Positions 11,281-21,720 of a DNA stretch of 64,000 nt are shown one piece after another (the first letter of the stretch is position 1; each line of letters begins with the position of its first letter). Made by a program: the position numbers and the translations under genes. The notes under the pieces are model-generated. The model saw only the letters and a list, made by a program, of their open reading frames with translations. It searched no databases and was not told where the DNA came from. The stretch is from Vitis vinifera. Taxonomy: Eukaryota; Streptophyta; Magnoliopsida; Vitales; Vitaceae. Where the stretch lies: the NCBI RefSeq assembly GCF_030704535.1, contig NC_081808.1, positions 18,226,501-18,290,500 of the forward strand. The letters are read 5' to 3'.

Positions 11281-11408
11281 ACAAACCCATCTCCTTCTTT
11301 GGAATGAAATTAGGGAAATGATCTTGAATGAATCTAATGAGCTTAATGTAGAACAAGAATGGAAACTTGGAACACTTGAACTGGATGTGAGGGTTGGTTC
11401 AGTTGTTG

Positions 11409-11416
11409 TATTTATA
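11409..11416 (-). promoter_or_regulatory. TATA box of SAUR-5
   Basis: TATAAATA on the minus strand, 129 bp before the usable ATG. CAGCCCCAC lies at 11,571-11,579. Confidence 0.65.
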
Positions 11417-11579
11417 CAGAAAGAATCCCTTATTTTCCAAGCTTTCGTGATTGGAGGAAATGGTAGTTGGGGAAATGAAGGCCCTTCCTCATCAAGGGTC
11501 ACATGGTTTTGCCTCCCTTTCCCTATCTCTCTGTATCTTTCACTTCCACCGCCAGCCTAATTGGGTGTATCAGCCCCAC

Positions 11580-12863
11580 ATGTGCCTTCAAAGTTGTTAT
11601 CCATGTAAAATCTTATGGCCCTATTTCTACAAATAGTTGAAAACAGACCTCTCCCTTGTGCTGGAAAACGAAAAAGAAATAAATCCATGAGAAGGTGATA
11701 AGATTAACAGACAGCCATAAAAGCTTTAGATAGAAGATAGACTGATCTAACGACACTGTTTTTCAACAAACTGGTGAGAGACATGAGTAGGTCGTGTGTC
11801 CCTATTCAAGTATAAGATAGAAGTTGCACTAGGCCTACACAAGGATACTAACTCCCAGCATAATGTTCTAACAAGATACTAACCAAACCCGAAAATGCAG
11901 ACACCTTGCACACATAATGTAGTAGCCAATCTAGTGTGAAGAAACATTATGTTGGTTAAAGTATATTGCAATGTGTGATTCTAAGCTGCTCTTGAAAGCG
12001 AAAATGTTATAATTTCAAAACTCTAGCTTGCAGTTTAAGTATTTATCAGCTTAAGGACTTTAAAAAAATAAAGCTTTCAGCACTTGGAAATTTGGAAATC
12101 ACATGCAGCCAAGCGTTCAAACAGTAAATGCTATGAACTGACCTAGAGTTCAAAATCAACGCCAGTTAAGGAATGTCTGAAACACCAGATATAAGACGCT
12201 TTTTCAATGATCAAGGCATACAAGTGCGAAAATACTGAAGATAGCAATGTAGTAGGTAAATCAAAATCTGTGATAGGTGACAAAGCTTTAATATTTAGAT
12301 TTCTAGGATGTAAGATTTTATGATCCTATCAGTTAGTTCTCATGTCTCATCGCTCTGTAGATTGAAGGGAAGAGAATGTATATTGATAGCAAACACTACA
12401 ACTATTCAACTTTATGCCATTCAAGTGAGTTGGACAAATAAAGGTGTATTGATCTTCCAATTGAAGAAAGATCACACAGAAGTTAAATGTAATTGCCAGA
12501 GTTACATGCTGATAACCAAATGAGATAACAGTGCTTATTATTGAGTTTGGAGAGATGTAATATATGTATTCCAATCATTTTTTTCTGATTATGCATCCAG
12601 TAGAAAAATTGAATTAAAAGTTCTTAACTACCATCCTGAATTATTATTGATCTGGGTGATTATCAATGGACATATACTATCATGCTGGAAGCCACAAGTA
12701 CTCAAATCTATGCAATTGGAAAGAAGTAGGAGAAAGGAAAGTATATTGATCTTATAGCTCTGCCAATTATGTACATCAATGAAATCATTTACAAGGTTCA
12801 AAATTGGAGATAGTGGGATTGAGGTCTAACTCTCTACTCTTCTTCCTCTTATGATGAATGTAA
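11580..12863. repeat. Spacer of the duplicated block (second copy)
   Basis: No gene is seen. It is the counterpart of 4979-6240 in the same orientation. Base changes and small gaps are scattered evenly, as expected for a duplication that is not very recent. Confidence 0.7.
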
Positions 12864-13160
12864 TCAAGAAGTGATATCTATGAAAGCACCTTCATTGCAG
12901 AGGATTGTGACACCACCCATTGGATGCTTGAAGCCAAATTCTTCCTCAGCATGACTCAATCATTTCAGGAATGAAGGATTGTTCCGGTAAGATATTGGAA
13001 CTACAAATCGCTTCCTTTGAGCTTCTCCGACATAAACTACAAAGTGGCCTTTCGGCACCTCTGATGCTTTTGTTGATATAGACAATTGACTTCTAGTAAG
13101 AAGAGGATCTACTTTGAGAATCTGCTTGGCCTGAACAATTGAGGGGAGATGAATACCCAT
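12864..13160 (-). pseudogene. SAUR: SAUR-6, SAUR pseudogene with a premature stop
   Basis: A duplicate of SAUR-3. It starts [17 protein letters not shown] and keeps [12 protein letters not shown] and [14 protein letters not shown]. Then, where SAUR-3 reads [12 protein letters not shown], this copy reads SFLK followed by TGA at 12,958-12,960. Beyond that stop the same frame continues with [10 protein letters not shown] and MGGVTI up to the SAUR-3-equivalent stop, so there is no net frameshift over the 297 bp. The lost part contains the most conserved SAUR motif (EEEFGF..PMGG), so the 66-residue product is unlikely to work. The promoter TATA box (13,282-13,289) is retained. Confidence 0.88.
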
Positions 13161-13281
13161 GGCCTTCAATGGAATGAAGCTAGGAAAAGGATCTTGAATA
13201 GATCCAATGAGTTTTATGTAGAACAAGAATTGAACCTTGGAACACTTGAACTGGACATGAAGGGTGATTCAGTTGTCTATG

Positions 13282-13289
13282 TATTTATA
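13282..13289 (-). promoter_or_regulatory. TATA box retained upstream of SAUR-6
   Basis: TATAAATA on the minus strand, 122 bp before the ATG, identical in sequence and distance to SAUR-3. The pseudogene may still be transcribed. Confidence 0.6.
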
Positions 13290-13763
13290 GAGAAAGAAAT
13301 GCCTTTTTTCTGATGCTTCCATGGTTGGAGGAAATGGTAGCAAGGTACTTGAAGGGCCTCCCTCATCAAGAATCACATGTTCAGTACGGTGCTTCTACCC
13401 CACATGTTCCACTTCATTATCCCTATAGTAGCCAGAACGGCCATGGCTATGAGTAATTGCAGACAGGCGACTAGCTTTTGGGCTAGAAAAAAATGGGAAA
13501 GACAAACTCATGTGATGGTGTCAGTACTGATAATGCAATGTAAAGTCATAAGATTCTAAGACACAGCTATAAAGTTGTCTCAACTCATCATAGTTCATAA
13601 TTTTCAGCATTTCTAAAAATGATTACAGTAGGTAGAAGACATGATGATACGGGTTGAAATAAACATCATTTGTAGATCAACAAAAAGATTTTCATGAGTC
13701 AAAATTGGAGATAAAAAATTTTTGAGGGGGCCAAATATTTCTCTAACTCTTTTCTTCCTTCTT

Positions 13764-14009
13764 TCATGATGCACGTAGTCAAGAAGGGAGATCAATGAAA
13801 GCTTCTTCCTCACAACCCAACTTAAAGAGTCTTGGAATAAGAGATGATTCAAGTAGGATATTGGAACAACAAATTGTTTCATCTGGGACAGTGCCCCTTT
13901 AGGACATCTGCTGTTGTTGCTGATTGACCTGGTGGATTTCTAGTAACAAGAGATTGGCGTTTGAGAATTTGCTTGGCATGAAGAGCCATGAGGGCAAGCC
14001 AATACTTAT
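13764..14009 (-). pseudogene. SAUR: SAUR-7, degraded SAUR copy
   Basis: Recognisable pieces in order on the minus strand: [39 protein letters not shown], then EEEAFIDL-like coding. The expected start codon is ATA, a stop follows LKGHCPR, the reading frame changes before KQFVV, and roughly 60 bp that would encode [15 protein letters not shown] are deleted. It resembles SAUR-9 (MALHPKQ, SYLNH, same upstream ADSH string) more than its neighbours, so these two are remnants of a third subfamily. No function is expected. Confidence 0.85.
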
Positions 14010-14592
14010 GACTATCAGCTGAAGCAGAGGTAAAAGGTTTAATATATAGAACAAGAACTGAGATCTTCACTAGAGGAGAGATTTAGATCAAGTGATAAGA
14101 TGACAAGATAGAAGTTAGACTCATGTGTTGTTTCTTTGTTCAAACCTGAGGCATGAGTTGATCCAGTTACAACCATAGAAGTTGTAAAACCTACCTAAAT
14201 CAATTTACCTTATATGTTCATACTAACAGTAAATAGCCAGTACATTTGATGATAATGCTTTAATATCAAGATTCGCTGGATGCAAGGCATTATATTTGTA
14301 TCTGTTAAAGAATTGTTTCTCATCCAATGGTTTAGAAAGTTCAAGATAAGTTCTGATACAGATCTTGGTGAATCTTAGTATATACATAATGCTCAGATGA
14401 GCAAGTACAAGTATTCAAGTTTCTGGAATTAGAGATGGGAGAAAATAAAGTATATTGATCTCTCAATAGATAATAAATTTATTATCCCTCTTTCAATTTA
14501 TGCACATCAATGAAATGATTTACATGAGTCAAAATTGGCGAAGGTGGAGCTGAAGGGCTGGCTATTTCCCTAACTCTCAACTCTTCCATCAC
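14010..14592. other. SAUR-7/SAUR-8 spacer
   Basis: No gene is seen. It contains the conserved SAUR 3'-flank block at about 14,450-14,540 (TATTGATCTCTCAAT and a GTACATAAATT-like string), belonging to SAUR-8. Confidence 0.5.
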
Positions 14593-14904
14593 TCATATTG
14601 AATGTAGCTGAGAAGTGAGATGAATGAAAGCATCTTCCTTGCATGGGATTGTGACACCACCCATTGGATGATTGAAGCCGAATTCTTCCTCAGCACAACT
14701 CAACAATTTCTGGAATGAAGGATTGTTCAGGTAAGATATTGGAAGCACAAATCGCTTCTTTTGAGCTTCTCCAACATAAACTGCAAAGTGGCCTTTTGGC
14801 ACCTCTGCTGTTGTTGCTGATATAGATAGCTGACTTCTGGTAAGAAGAGATTGCAGTTTGAGGATCTTCTTAGCTTGAATAATTGAGGGCAAACGGAAAC
14901 CCAT
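14593..14904 (-). CDS. SAUR: SAUR-8, SAUR-like auxin-responsive protein
   Basis: A complete 103-residue SAUR starting MGFRLPSIIQAKKILKLQ. The core is intact; notable changes are FVLPISYLNN for [10 protein letters not shown] and KLLSCAEEE for KLLSHAEEE, and the tail is HLTSQLHSI. The ATG at 14,902-14,904 was chosen by alignment with paralogues; the frame is open for 55 more codons upstream, but that part is promoter and 5' UTR (the TATA box lies inside it). It is the rightmost member of the first subfamily. Confidence 0.93.
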   Translation of the reverse strand: MGFRLPSIIQAKKILKLQSLLTRSQLSISATTAEVPKGHFAVYVGEAQKKRFVLPISYLNNPSFQKLLSCAEEEFGFNHPMGGVTIPCKEDAFIHLTSQLHSI

Positions 14905-15037
14905 GGCCTTCTCTGAAATGAACCTAGGACAATGATCTTGAATGGATCTAATGAGCTTGATGTCAAGGGTTGAAGCTTGGAATACTTCAACTGGAAGTGG
15001 GGAAAACTTTTGAGTTGAGGTGATCTGGCAGTCTTTG

Positions 15038-15045
15038 TATTTATA
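15038..15045 (-). promoter_or_regulatory. TATA box of SAUR-8
   Basis: TATAAATA on the minus strand, 134 bp upstream of the ATG. Confidence 0.7.
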
Positions 15046-15170
15046 GATAAGGAATTCGGTATTTCCCAATGCTTTCTAATAGAGTGTGTGGTGACCATAG
15101 ACAGAAGAAATTGCGTTTGGGTGTACGAATAGCCTACCCCATGGGGTATCACATGGTCTTGCCCTCTGTG

Positions 15171-15211
15171 TGTCTCTCACCCTCCCCCAGCCTATGGTGC
15201 ATCAGCCCCAC
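15171..15211 (+). promoter_or_regulatory. TGTCTC and CAGCCCCAC boxes upstream of SAUR-8
   Basis: TGTCTC at 15,171-15,176 and CAGCCCCAC at 15,203-15,211, in the same arrangement as at SAUR-1 and SAUR-4. Confidence 0.5.
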
Positions 15212-16561
15212 ATTTTCCTTTCAATTCATTATTGACATAGTAGCCAAGGGATGCTCTGGAAACAAGTAATTGCAGACAGGCAACTACCATGTGCTAGAAA
15301 GGGAAGAGAAACAGATTCATGTGATGGTGTTAGTAGTGATATGCAAATGAGAAGGTCATACCATTTTAGACACAGTTCAAAAAGCTGTCTCAAGTCTCAT
15401 AGAACATTAAGTTTTCTTCATTTATTCAAATGATCACAATAGATAGGATGTAGAATGATGTGATCATACTGTTTCTTCAAACCATATGTAGATCTGGTGT
15501 CACTATCTCAACTAAGACTGCATTGAGGCCTATAAAAGGATACTGATTTCCAGCCTATGTTTCTAAATCCTACCAGCCAAACTAGAAGATTTAGATTACT
15601 GCTTGTATTGCACACTTGACAAAGTACCCATTACCCAATTCATTGAGAAGGATGGTTTTCTAAGTTGGTCATATTGTTTTGACTCAAACTCAAGCAGCAG
15701 AAGCTGTCTGCTGCCAAGCTCCAAGTTGGGGAATGTAATCACTAGCTTCTGAATTGTCGACAGGCAGAGGTCCTCTCATGATTCTTAGCAGTTTCCTAAT
15801 ATCAGAGCCAGATAGTTCAGTGCAGAGCATTGGTGATCATTAGCTAAACCATATCCTGTGAGGATTGATTTTCAGTACTGAGGAACTCTTTTTTGCATTC
15901 TCATATGTTGGAATCTGACTGATGTCATCCAATGCTTTCACTTTCAGCTGCTGAATGTTGTGCTTTGTGAACTAAAAGACATTTGCCATGACACTTTTGA
16001 GGTAAAGACTTTTGGTTTATCCATCCTAATAATAGCCATTAAGGGTAAAATCCTCACCTATGGTTATCTGAACATTATGATTGAAGAACAACATTATAGA
16101 ACTGTTCAGGATCTTCATGCTTGATCAAAGAGTTGTGAACGACACAGGAGACTATAGCTTCTAAAATTGCAGAAGATGTTGTCAACATTTTTCCTTGTTA
16201 AACGACCATGGTGAAGCATCAGAGATGAGAACTTTTTCCTAGGATCATAATTTGCAGGATGCAAGATATTACTTTCCTCTATCTGTTAATTTCCTTCTCC
16301 CATCCCTTTGTTCATCACAGTCAAAGAGCTCACAAATTACAACTCTGAGGGTGATCATGCACAGCATAATGAAGAGTACAACTCTTATTCTGCAATTTGA
16401 AAGAAATGATAGAAAGGAATATATTTATGTTTCAATTGAAGATGAGTTTAATCACACTGCAAGTTATGTATATGAATGAAAGAATTTACATGAGTTCAAA
16501 TTTGAAGATAGAAAACGTAGAGGGAAGCAACTATTTTGTTAACTCTTTGGTATCCCTACTC
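15212..16561. other. SAUR-8/SAUR-9 spacer
   Basis: No gene is seen. It is array-type spacer with scattered similarity to other spacers (for example TAAGACTGCATTGAGGCCTA, compare 1716 and 7076). The 3' flank of SAUR-9 is at about 16,440-16,560. Confidence 0.45.
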
Positions 16562-16873
16562 TCAGAATGCATGTAGTTGAGAAGTGAGATCATTGAAAGC
16601 ATCTTCCTTGCATGGGATTATCAGGCCATCCATTGGGCAATTGAAGCCAAATTCCTCCTTAACGCAACTTAGGAACTCTTGGAACAAGGAATGATTCAAG
16701 TAGGACACTGAAAATGGATCATTTCCTTTTCTGGATGTCACCAATTTAAACTGCAAAGAGCCTCTTTGGAACATCCCTGTTTTTGCTGATTGAATTGGTG
16801 AGCTTCTGGTAAGAGACTGGAGTTTAAGAACTTGCTTGGGATGAAGAGCCATTGAGGACAAGAGAATACCCAT
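16562..16873 (-). pseudogene. SAUR: SAUR-9, divergent SAUR with an internally frameshifted core
   Basis: The frame is open for 103 codons, starting MGILLSSMALHPKQVLKLQ and ending [24 protein letters not shown]. The middle reads GMFQRGSLQFKLVTSRKGNDPFSVSYLNH, which does not match SAURs. Read one base over, the same DNA gives DVPKRLFAV, a stop, IGDIQKRK and another stop, which matches [18 protein letters not shown]. So two opposite shifts bracket about 20 codons, and the open frame avoids stops only because the core is read out of frame. GHFAVYVG and FVVP are lost and PMGG has become PMDG. It is most likely a pseudogene; a neofunctional peptide is possible but unsupported. Confidence 0.75.
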
Positions 16874-17004
16874 GACTATCAGCTGAAGCAGAGACACAAG
16901 GTAATCTCAAGTGCTTTAGGATGGAATAAGAACCAAGAACATTAACACTAGAGGAGCATGAGGGGGGAAACTTGGAGCTGGAAGCTAATGCAGTCAGCCT
17001 TATG

Positions 17005-17012
17005 AATTTATA
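17005..17012 (-). promoter_or_regulatory. TATA-like element upstream of SAUR-9
   Basis: TATAAATT on the minus strand, 132 bp before the ATG, in the position of the TATA box of the other copies. Confidence 0.5.
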
Positions 17013-18393
17013 GAAATAATACTGCCATGTCTTCAGAAAATTTTGAGATAGTGTGTGGTGATTGGAAACTGTGCTCAGCAAGTTGACAATTGGGCCAGGG
17101 ACCTAGCTCTTCAACAGTCACATGGACTCCCTATGAGACAGAGCAATCTCTCCACCTACGGTGCATTTCCCAACCTGCTTGAAATAATTGTCCAAACCAC
17201 TTCACCTTAAGCTGATATGACCATGGACTTGAAAACTACCAAGCCAAACTATGTGACATTGCTAATGTACAGATAAATTCATGGTGGTATCATCACAAGC
17301 TCAGACCTACCACTAAATCTAAAGGATATTCGGTACTGCAAAACCTTCAACATGGACCGTAATACATAGTTCCTAACAGAAGCCAGAGGTAATTTTCAAT
17401 GTGCAAAGACTGTTTTGTTTTCATTTCCTGGTGTCTTGTTGTCTACTATTTCAGTAATCCTGTTTGATTTATATTATTAGTTTGTATCCAGCCCTTTCTA
17501 CTGTCAAGATCAGCAATTCGGATAATAAGCTCACGTTAGAAAGCCTACCATGTGCTCTTCTCAAGAAGATAATCCATGTGGTGTTGTTCATATATCAACA
17601 AATACAGTGCGAAAGGTGACCTGAGCTTGGACCTACTTCTCCAGCAGAGTATAGACTTGAGAAAGGGTGTGCATGGCTTTAACCTATGTCAGCTATTTAA
17701 TCAAAACTGTAAGCAATGGACTTGTGATGCTAGATCAAATCTTCAATTTGTTTTCTTAGAGAACCTAATGATTTCATCTGCAAATAAAGTAGGAATATAA
17801 GGCATTTATCCAGTGCCCTAAATATTCGAAGATAATCCAGTAAATGCAGGGGGAGACTCTGGGAATTGGTTCTTATAGACTCTTGGCCACATCTCAAATG
17901 TGATGAAGTACTAATCCTAGGTTTGAAGGTAAATTTTTCAAGTAACTGGTCCATGATCATAAAATTGTGAGTTGCATGTAAGCTGCAGATTGTCGACTTG
18001 GCAGAATGCATGCAATCAATAACATTCCCATTGAATGAAAGTCATGCCAGGGCTCCCTAACTTTCAGTTGTACCAGAGGTCATATAGGAGCATGATTTTG
18101 GAAGTTTATGATCGTTCACAATGCTCAGTAGTTTTCAAATCCTTTCGAGTCAAGTGCATAGGATGTAGGTTTCAGAAACAAGCCAGAGAATGAGCCTGAG
18201 AGTCTTGAAGGGAAACTATTTACCATCAGGATCAATTAGAGGATAAAGAACTCCATCTATTGGGGATTGCTATTGCTCCCAGCATTTACATGGAGAAAAA
18301 AATGTACAACATGTTACTACAACTCCTCTATTCTGAGGTAAAAAAAAATTGAGAAAAACAAGAAGGATCAAGAGGATTGCTCTTTTTCATCTG
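17013..18393. other. SAUR-9/SAUR-10 spacer
   Basis: No gene is seen. It contains open frames up to 93 codons (for example 17,730-18,011 minus) with no family resemblance. The 3' flank of SAUR-10 begins at about 18,300. Confidence 0.45.
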
Positions 18394-18687
18394 TTATGAG
18401 GCACTCAATTGAGAAGCAAGATCAATGAAAGTCTCTTCTTTGCAAGGAATTGTTAGACCACCCATAGAATGATTAAATCCAAACTCTTCCTCTGCCTGCT
18501 GCAACAAGTCTTGGAATGAAGGATGATTCAAGTAAGATATTGGTACCACAAATCGCTTCTTCTGAATTTCTCCCACATAAACTGCAAAATGCCCTTTTGG
18601 AACATCCGACTGACTTCTAATATGGACAGACTGCAGTTTGAGGATTTGCTTCGCGTTACTAATCACTGAGGGCAAACGAATACCCAT
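18394..18687 (-). CDS. SAUR: SAUR-10, SAUR-like auxin-responsive protein (second subfamily)
   Basis: A 97-residue SAUR starting [19 protein letters not shown]. Core: [13 protein letters not shown] at 28-40, [18 protein letters not shown] at 45-62, [18 protein letters not shown] at 65-82. Subfamily marks shared with SAUR-11 and -12 are the VI[ST]NAKQ-type N-terminus, a shorter linker, [12 protein letters not shown] and MGGLT[IF]PCKE[ED]TF. The Pro in the usual HPMGG is Ser here. The ATG at 18,685-18,687 is preferred over an in-frame ATG three codons upstream because of the family start MGIR. Confidence 0.92.
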   Translation of the reverse strand: MGIRLPSVISNAKQILKLQSVHIRSQSDVPKGHFAVYVGEIQKKRFVVPISYLNHPSFQDLLQQAEEEFGFNHSMGGLTIPCKEETFIDLASQLSAS

Positions 18688-18799
18688 GTTTATCACTGAG
18701 GAAGAGGAGGAAATGTAATGAATAGGCTTTTTGAATACAGGACTTATCGACTGATTGTTGAGAGAAGACTTTGGAGTAGGATGATGTATTTGGTCTGTC

Positions 18800-18829
18800 T
18801 ATTTACAGGGACGAGATTGCTATATATAT
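18800..18829 (-). promoter_or_regulatory. Possible core promoter of SAUR-10
   Basis: At the TATA position of the other copies the sequence is TGTAAATA (18,800-18,807), 113 bp before the ATG. A TATATATA run lies at about 18,821-18,828. Either could serve; I cannot decide. CAGCCCCAC is at 18,999-19,007. Confidence 0.4.
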
Positions 18830-19007
18830 CCAATGAGCCAACAAGGTGTCTGGGGTCAGGGTCATGGCAAGTTGGGTCTGAGAGGGCCCCCCTTATCAAT
18901 GTTCTCACTGGCTTTGCTCATTTATCTCAATGACACTCTCTGAGTTTTAGTTTTCTCTCCATTCCCCATTTACCCATCAACTGGCCTATATTCTGCAGCA
19001 GCCCCAC

Positions 19008-20682
19008 CTATGCTTGGTAGTTATCATCCAATTGACCATTCCAGGCTGCTGTCAAGGATGACTCTTCAGACTATGACCTTACACTGGATCTTATGAGCAG
19101 CAGATGCATGTGGCATGTTGGATATAGACAAATGCAGTGAACAAGATGATACAAGTTGGACCTACACAGCTCAAACCAGAAAAGAAACCAAACCGAGTCC
19201 CACATCCAAGCACAGATCAACTAGATGATGCTTTATCTTCATCGTCTTTCAGACCATACATGTTCATACAGTCTGATGATGTATAGCAGAGGACTGACTG
19301 GTCCATCGGTCAACCATTGTCTAGCATAAGTGTATAGCCACATCGATCCAGAAAACATGAATATACCAAGCCAACAACTGGTACCAACATTACCATATAT
19401 CTTCCATCTCAGAAAGGATAAAGCCATCAAGAGAATATCCCACCATACAACTGTCAAGCCAAGTTCATAAAACTCGTAGATTCTTGAGATAGCTGAAATT
19501 TTGATTGGCCTCACAGCATCAATAGTATCATAGTTAGATTCCAGCAATTGCAACATTTTGTATAGGAGACTAAAGGTTTCCTAATCTTATGCCTTCTTTA
19601 GATCTAAAGCAACCAAGACTACCACTGGACACCATATTCCAAAGCAGGTCAAAAAGGTCTCATTTCTCTTTCTCCTTGCCAAATGAGTAATCAAAAAAAC
19701 TAAGAGTCTCCTATATGAAATCACTTGCAGAAGGCATGGCCAACATTTAGGAATTTACGAGAACTGTAGCCAGGGGTCATAGGCTGGTGTTATGATGCGA
19801 ATGAGATCATTTAGGAAACCAAAGATTTCTAACTTTGAGCTGTTCCGGAAGTCATAGCAGCAAGATTTTGCAAGTCTGTGTTGTAGGAAGAGAACCTCAG
19901 TAGGGATCAAAGTACGAGCTCCATAGCAGAATAAGGATTTTAGCATATTTTGCTAGTTCAATAGTGTAAGATCAAGGGGTTATGATCTTGATTAGTGGAT
20001 CGATAAGAAATATTAAGAAGCCATCTGGAATTATTGGATCCTGTAATTTTTCTAAGGAAATTATTGGAAGAGTGTAAAACATTAGACAGGTTTCTACGAA
20101 CACCTTGAAATAATTTTTGATCGACTTACAAGTAGTGTCGTAGGATTTTCTCTTACTCTGTTTATTACACCTTGCAGAGCCTGCAGAAGGCTCTCACCCT
20201 TTAGATATGAGATGCCAGACACATGGTCCTACATTAAAGCTTAACTGTGATTGCTCTATGTAGTTTGCTTGTGTATGGCAGACCTAAGACCGAATCATGT
20301 TTTGACATCATAGGGAGAATCATTGAGAATTTCTCTGAACCACAAAGGTGTTTGACTCAGTCTCCTACACGTTCATGTTGCACACTGTGTTTTGGTGTTC
20401 AAATATTTCCAATCAGCAGAAGACTTGTATACAATGCAAACTGATCATAGTTTTCAGTTCCCTCAGATACAAGGCCAGAGAATCAGCGTGAGAGTTTTGA
20501 GAGAAAACTATTTGTCACCTGGATCAACTTGGGGAGAAACAACTTCATTTATGGGGATTGAACTTAGCATTTACCATACGGGGGTTAACTACAACTCTAT
20601 TTTAGAGGGAAAAAAACGAGAAAAAAAAAAAAACAAAAGAAAATCCCAAGAAATATAGTAGAATATCTCTACTTCCCAGCAG
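19008..20682. repeat. SAUR-10/SAUR-11 spacer with duplicated upstream module
   Basis: No gene is seen. About 19,060-19,560 shows a module (GGACCTACACAGCTCAAACC, ACCAACTAG-like, then a GGTCCAT segment) that recurs at about 21,760-22,020, 22,050-22,380 and 24,680-25,100. It therefore marks the 5' flank of the second-subfamily repeat unit. 20,280-20,640 resembles 18,120-18,330 and is SAUR 3' flank. Confidence 0.55.
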
Positions 20683-20976
20683 TCACAGATGATTCAGTCG
20701 AGAAGCAAGATCAACAAAAGTCTCTTCTTTGCAAGGAATTGTAAGACCACCCATTGGATGATCAAATCCAAACTCTTCCTCGGCCTGCTGCAGCAAGTCT
20801 TGGAATGAAGGATGATTCAAGTAAGATATTGGTACCACAAATCGCTTCTTCTGAGTATCTCCCACATAAACTGCAAAATGGCCTCTTGGAACATCAGACT
20901 GATTTCTAATATGAACAGGTTGCAGCTTGAGGATTTGCATGGCGTTTGTAATCACCGAGGGCAGACAGGTACCCAT
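20683..20976 (-). CDS. SAUR: SAUR-11, SAUR-like auxin-responsive protein (second subfamily)
   Basis: A 97-residue SAUR starting [19 protein letters not shown]. Core [49 protein letters not shown] and tail DLASRLNHL are all intact. The N-terminus differs from the family MGIR (MGTC), and AKQ is AMQ; both lie outside the core. The ATG at 20,974-20,976 is set by alignment; a longer frame of 19 codons upstream is probably 5' UTR. Confidence 0.91.
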   Translation of the reverse strand: MGTCLPSVITNAMQILKLQPVHIRNQSDVPRGHFAVYVGDTQKKRFVVPISYLNHPSFQDLLQQAEEEFGFDHPMGGLTIPCKEETFVDLASRLNHL

Positions 20977-21081
20977 GAATATCACCAAGGAGGAATGCTC
21001 AAGAATAGACCTTTTGAGTACAAGATTTATCAACTGATACTAGAAGAAGACTTTGGAGTAGGATGGTGGATGTGGTCTATC

Positions 21082-21089
21082 TATTTATA
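21082..21089 (-). promoter_or_regulatory. TATA box of SAUR-11
   Basis: TATAAATA on the minus strand, 106 bp before the ATG. Immediately upstream (21,100 on) the sequence turns into an AT-rich block unlike other SAUR promoters. Confidence 0.7.
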
Positions 21090-21099
21090 AGTACAAGGT

Positions 21100-21720
21100 A
21101 GGCATGGTTGTTAAAAACTTACGACACACAAAACAATACAATGACATTTTTTTATGAAAATCGACACATATCATAATTTATATTTTATTTTAAAATATAT
21201 CTTATGATACATATACAATATACGATACAATATGCGATATTACGATACAACAATACATACATCTTCAACTATTTTCTATGATTTTTTAGAAAAATAATCT
21301 TATTTAAAAAGACTATATTATTGTAGTCAAATGTTACATTAAAAGTCAAGTTAATTTATTTTATCAGAAAATTTTCATTTAAATGATTTGAATGCTGACA
21401 ATAAAAATGATAATGATTAGTGAATAAATTTTTTTACTTAATATATTAGCTTTTTTTTATTTCTTTTTTCGTGGAAAAATAATAATGACGAACTTGAAAG
21501 GCTAGAATTTTGAAGATCACACACACACACATGTATAAATATAAGCCAACAAAACAATAAGTACATAAAACTAATTAGAATTTGGAACTAAAAATCATAA
21601 CTAAAAATTGAATAAATTTATTTTTATGAATTATGTGATAAATCTATATATTAAGATCATATTTTGTCGATTTGAACTTGTCAAAACTCTAATATTCAAT
21701 ATTTTCATACGATATAATAT
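21100..21720. repeat. AT-rich insertion in the SAUR-11 promoter region
   Basis: About 620 bp, very AT-rich, with repeated ATACGATACAATA-like strings and an (AC)n tract near 21,520. It separates the SAUR-11 TATA box from the array-type upstream sequence that resumes at about 21,725; the CAGCCCCAC box is now at 22,038-22,046. The family is not recognised and no clear terminal repeats were found. Probably a transposon remnant. Confidence 0.45.

Noticed and set aside
17730-18011. 93-codon minus-strand open frame between SAUR-9 and SAUR-10
   Set aside because: Composition is not protein-like, there is no family match, and it sits in array spacer.
19239-19556. 105-codon minus-strand open frame
   Set aside because: It lies in a spacer module that recurs near 21.8, 22.2 and 24.8 kb, where the frame is not kept. 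No recognisable motif.
21520-21535. (AC)n tract as a CRISPR-like or regulatory array
   Set aside because: A simple microsatellite in an AT-rich insertion. No spacer-repeat structure occurs anywhere in the window, and none is expected in a plant.
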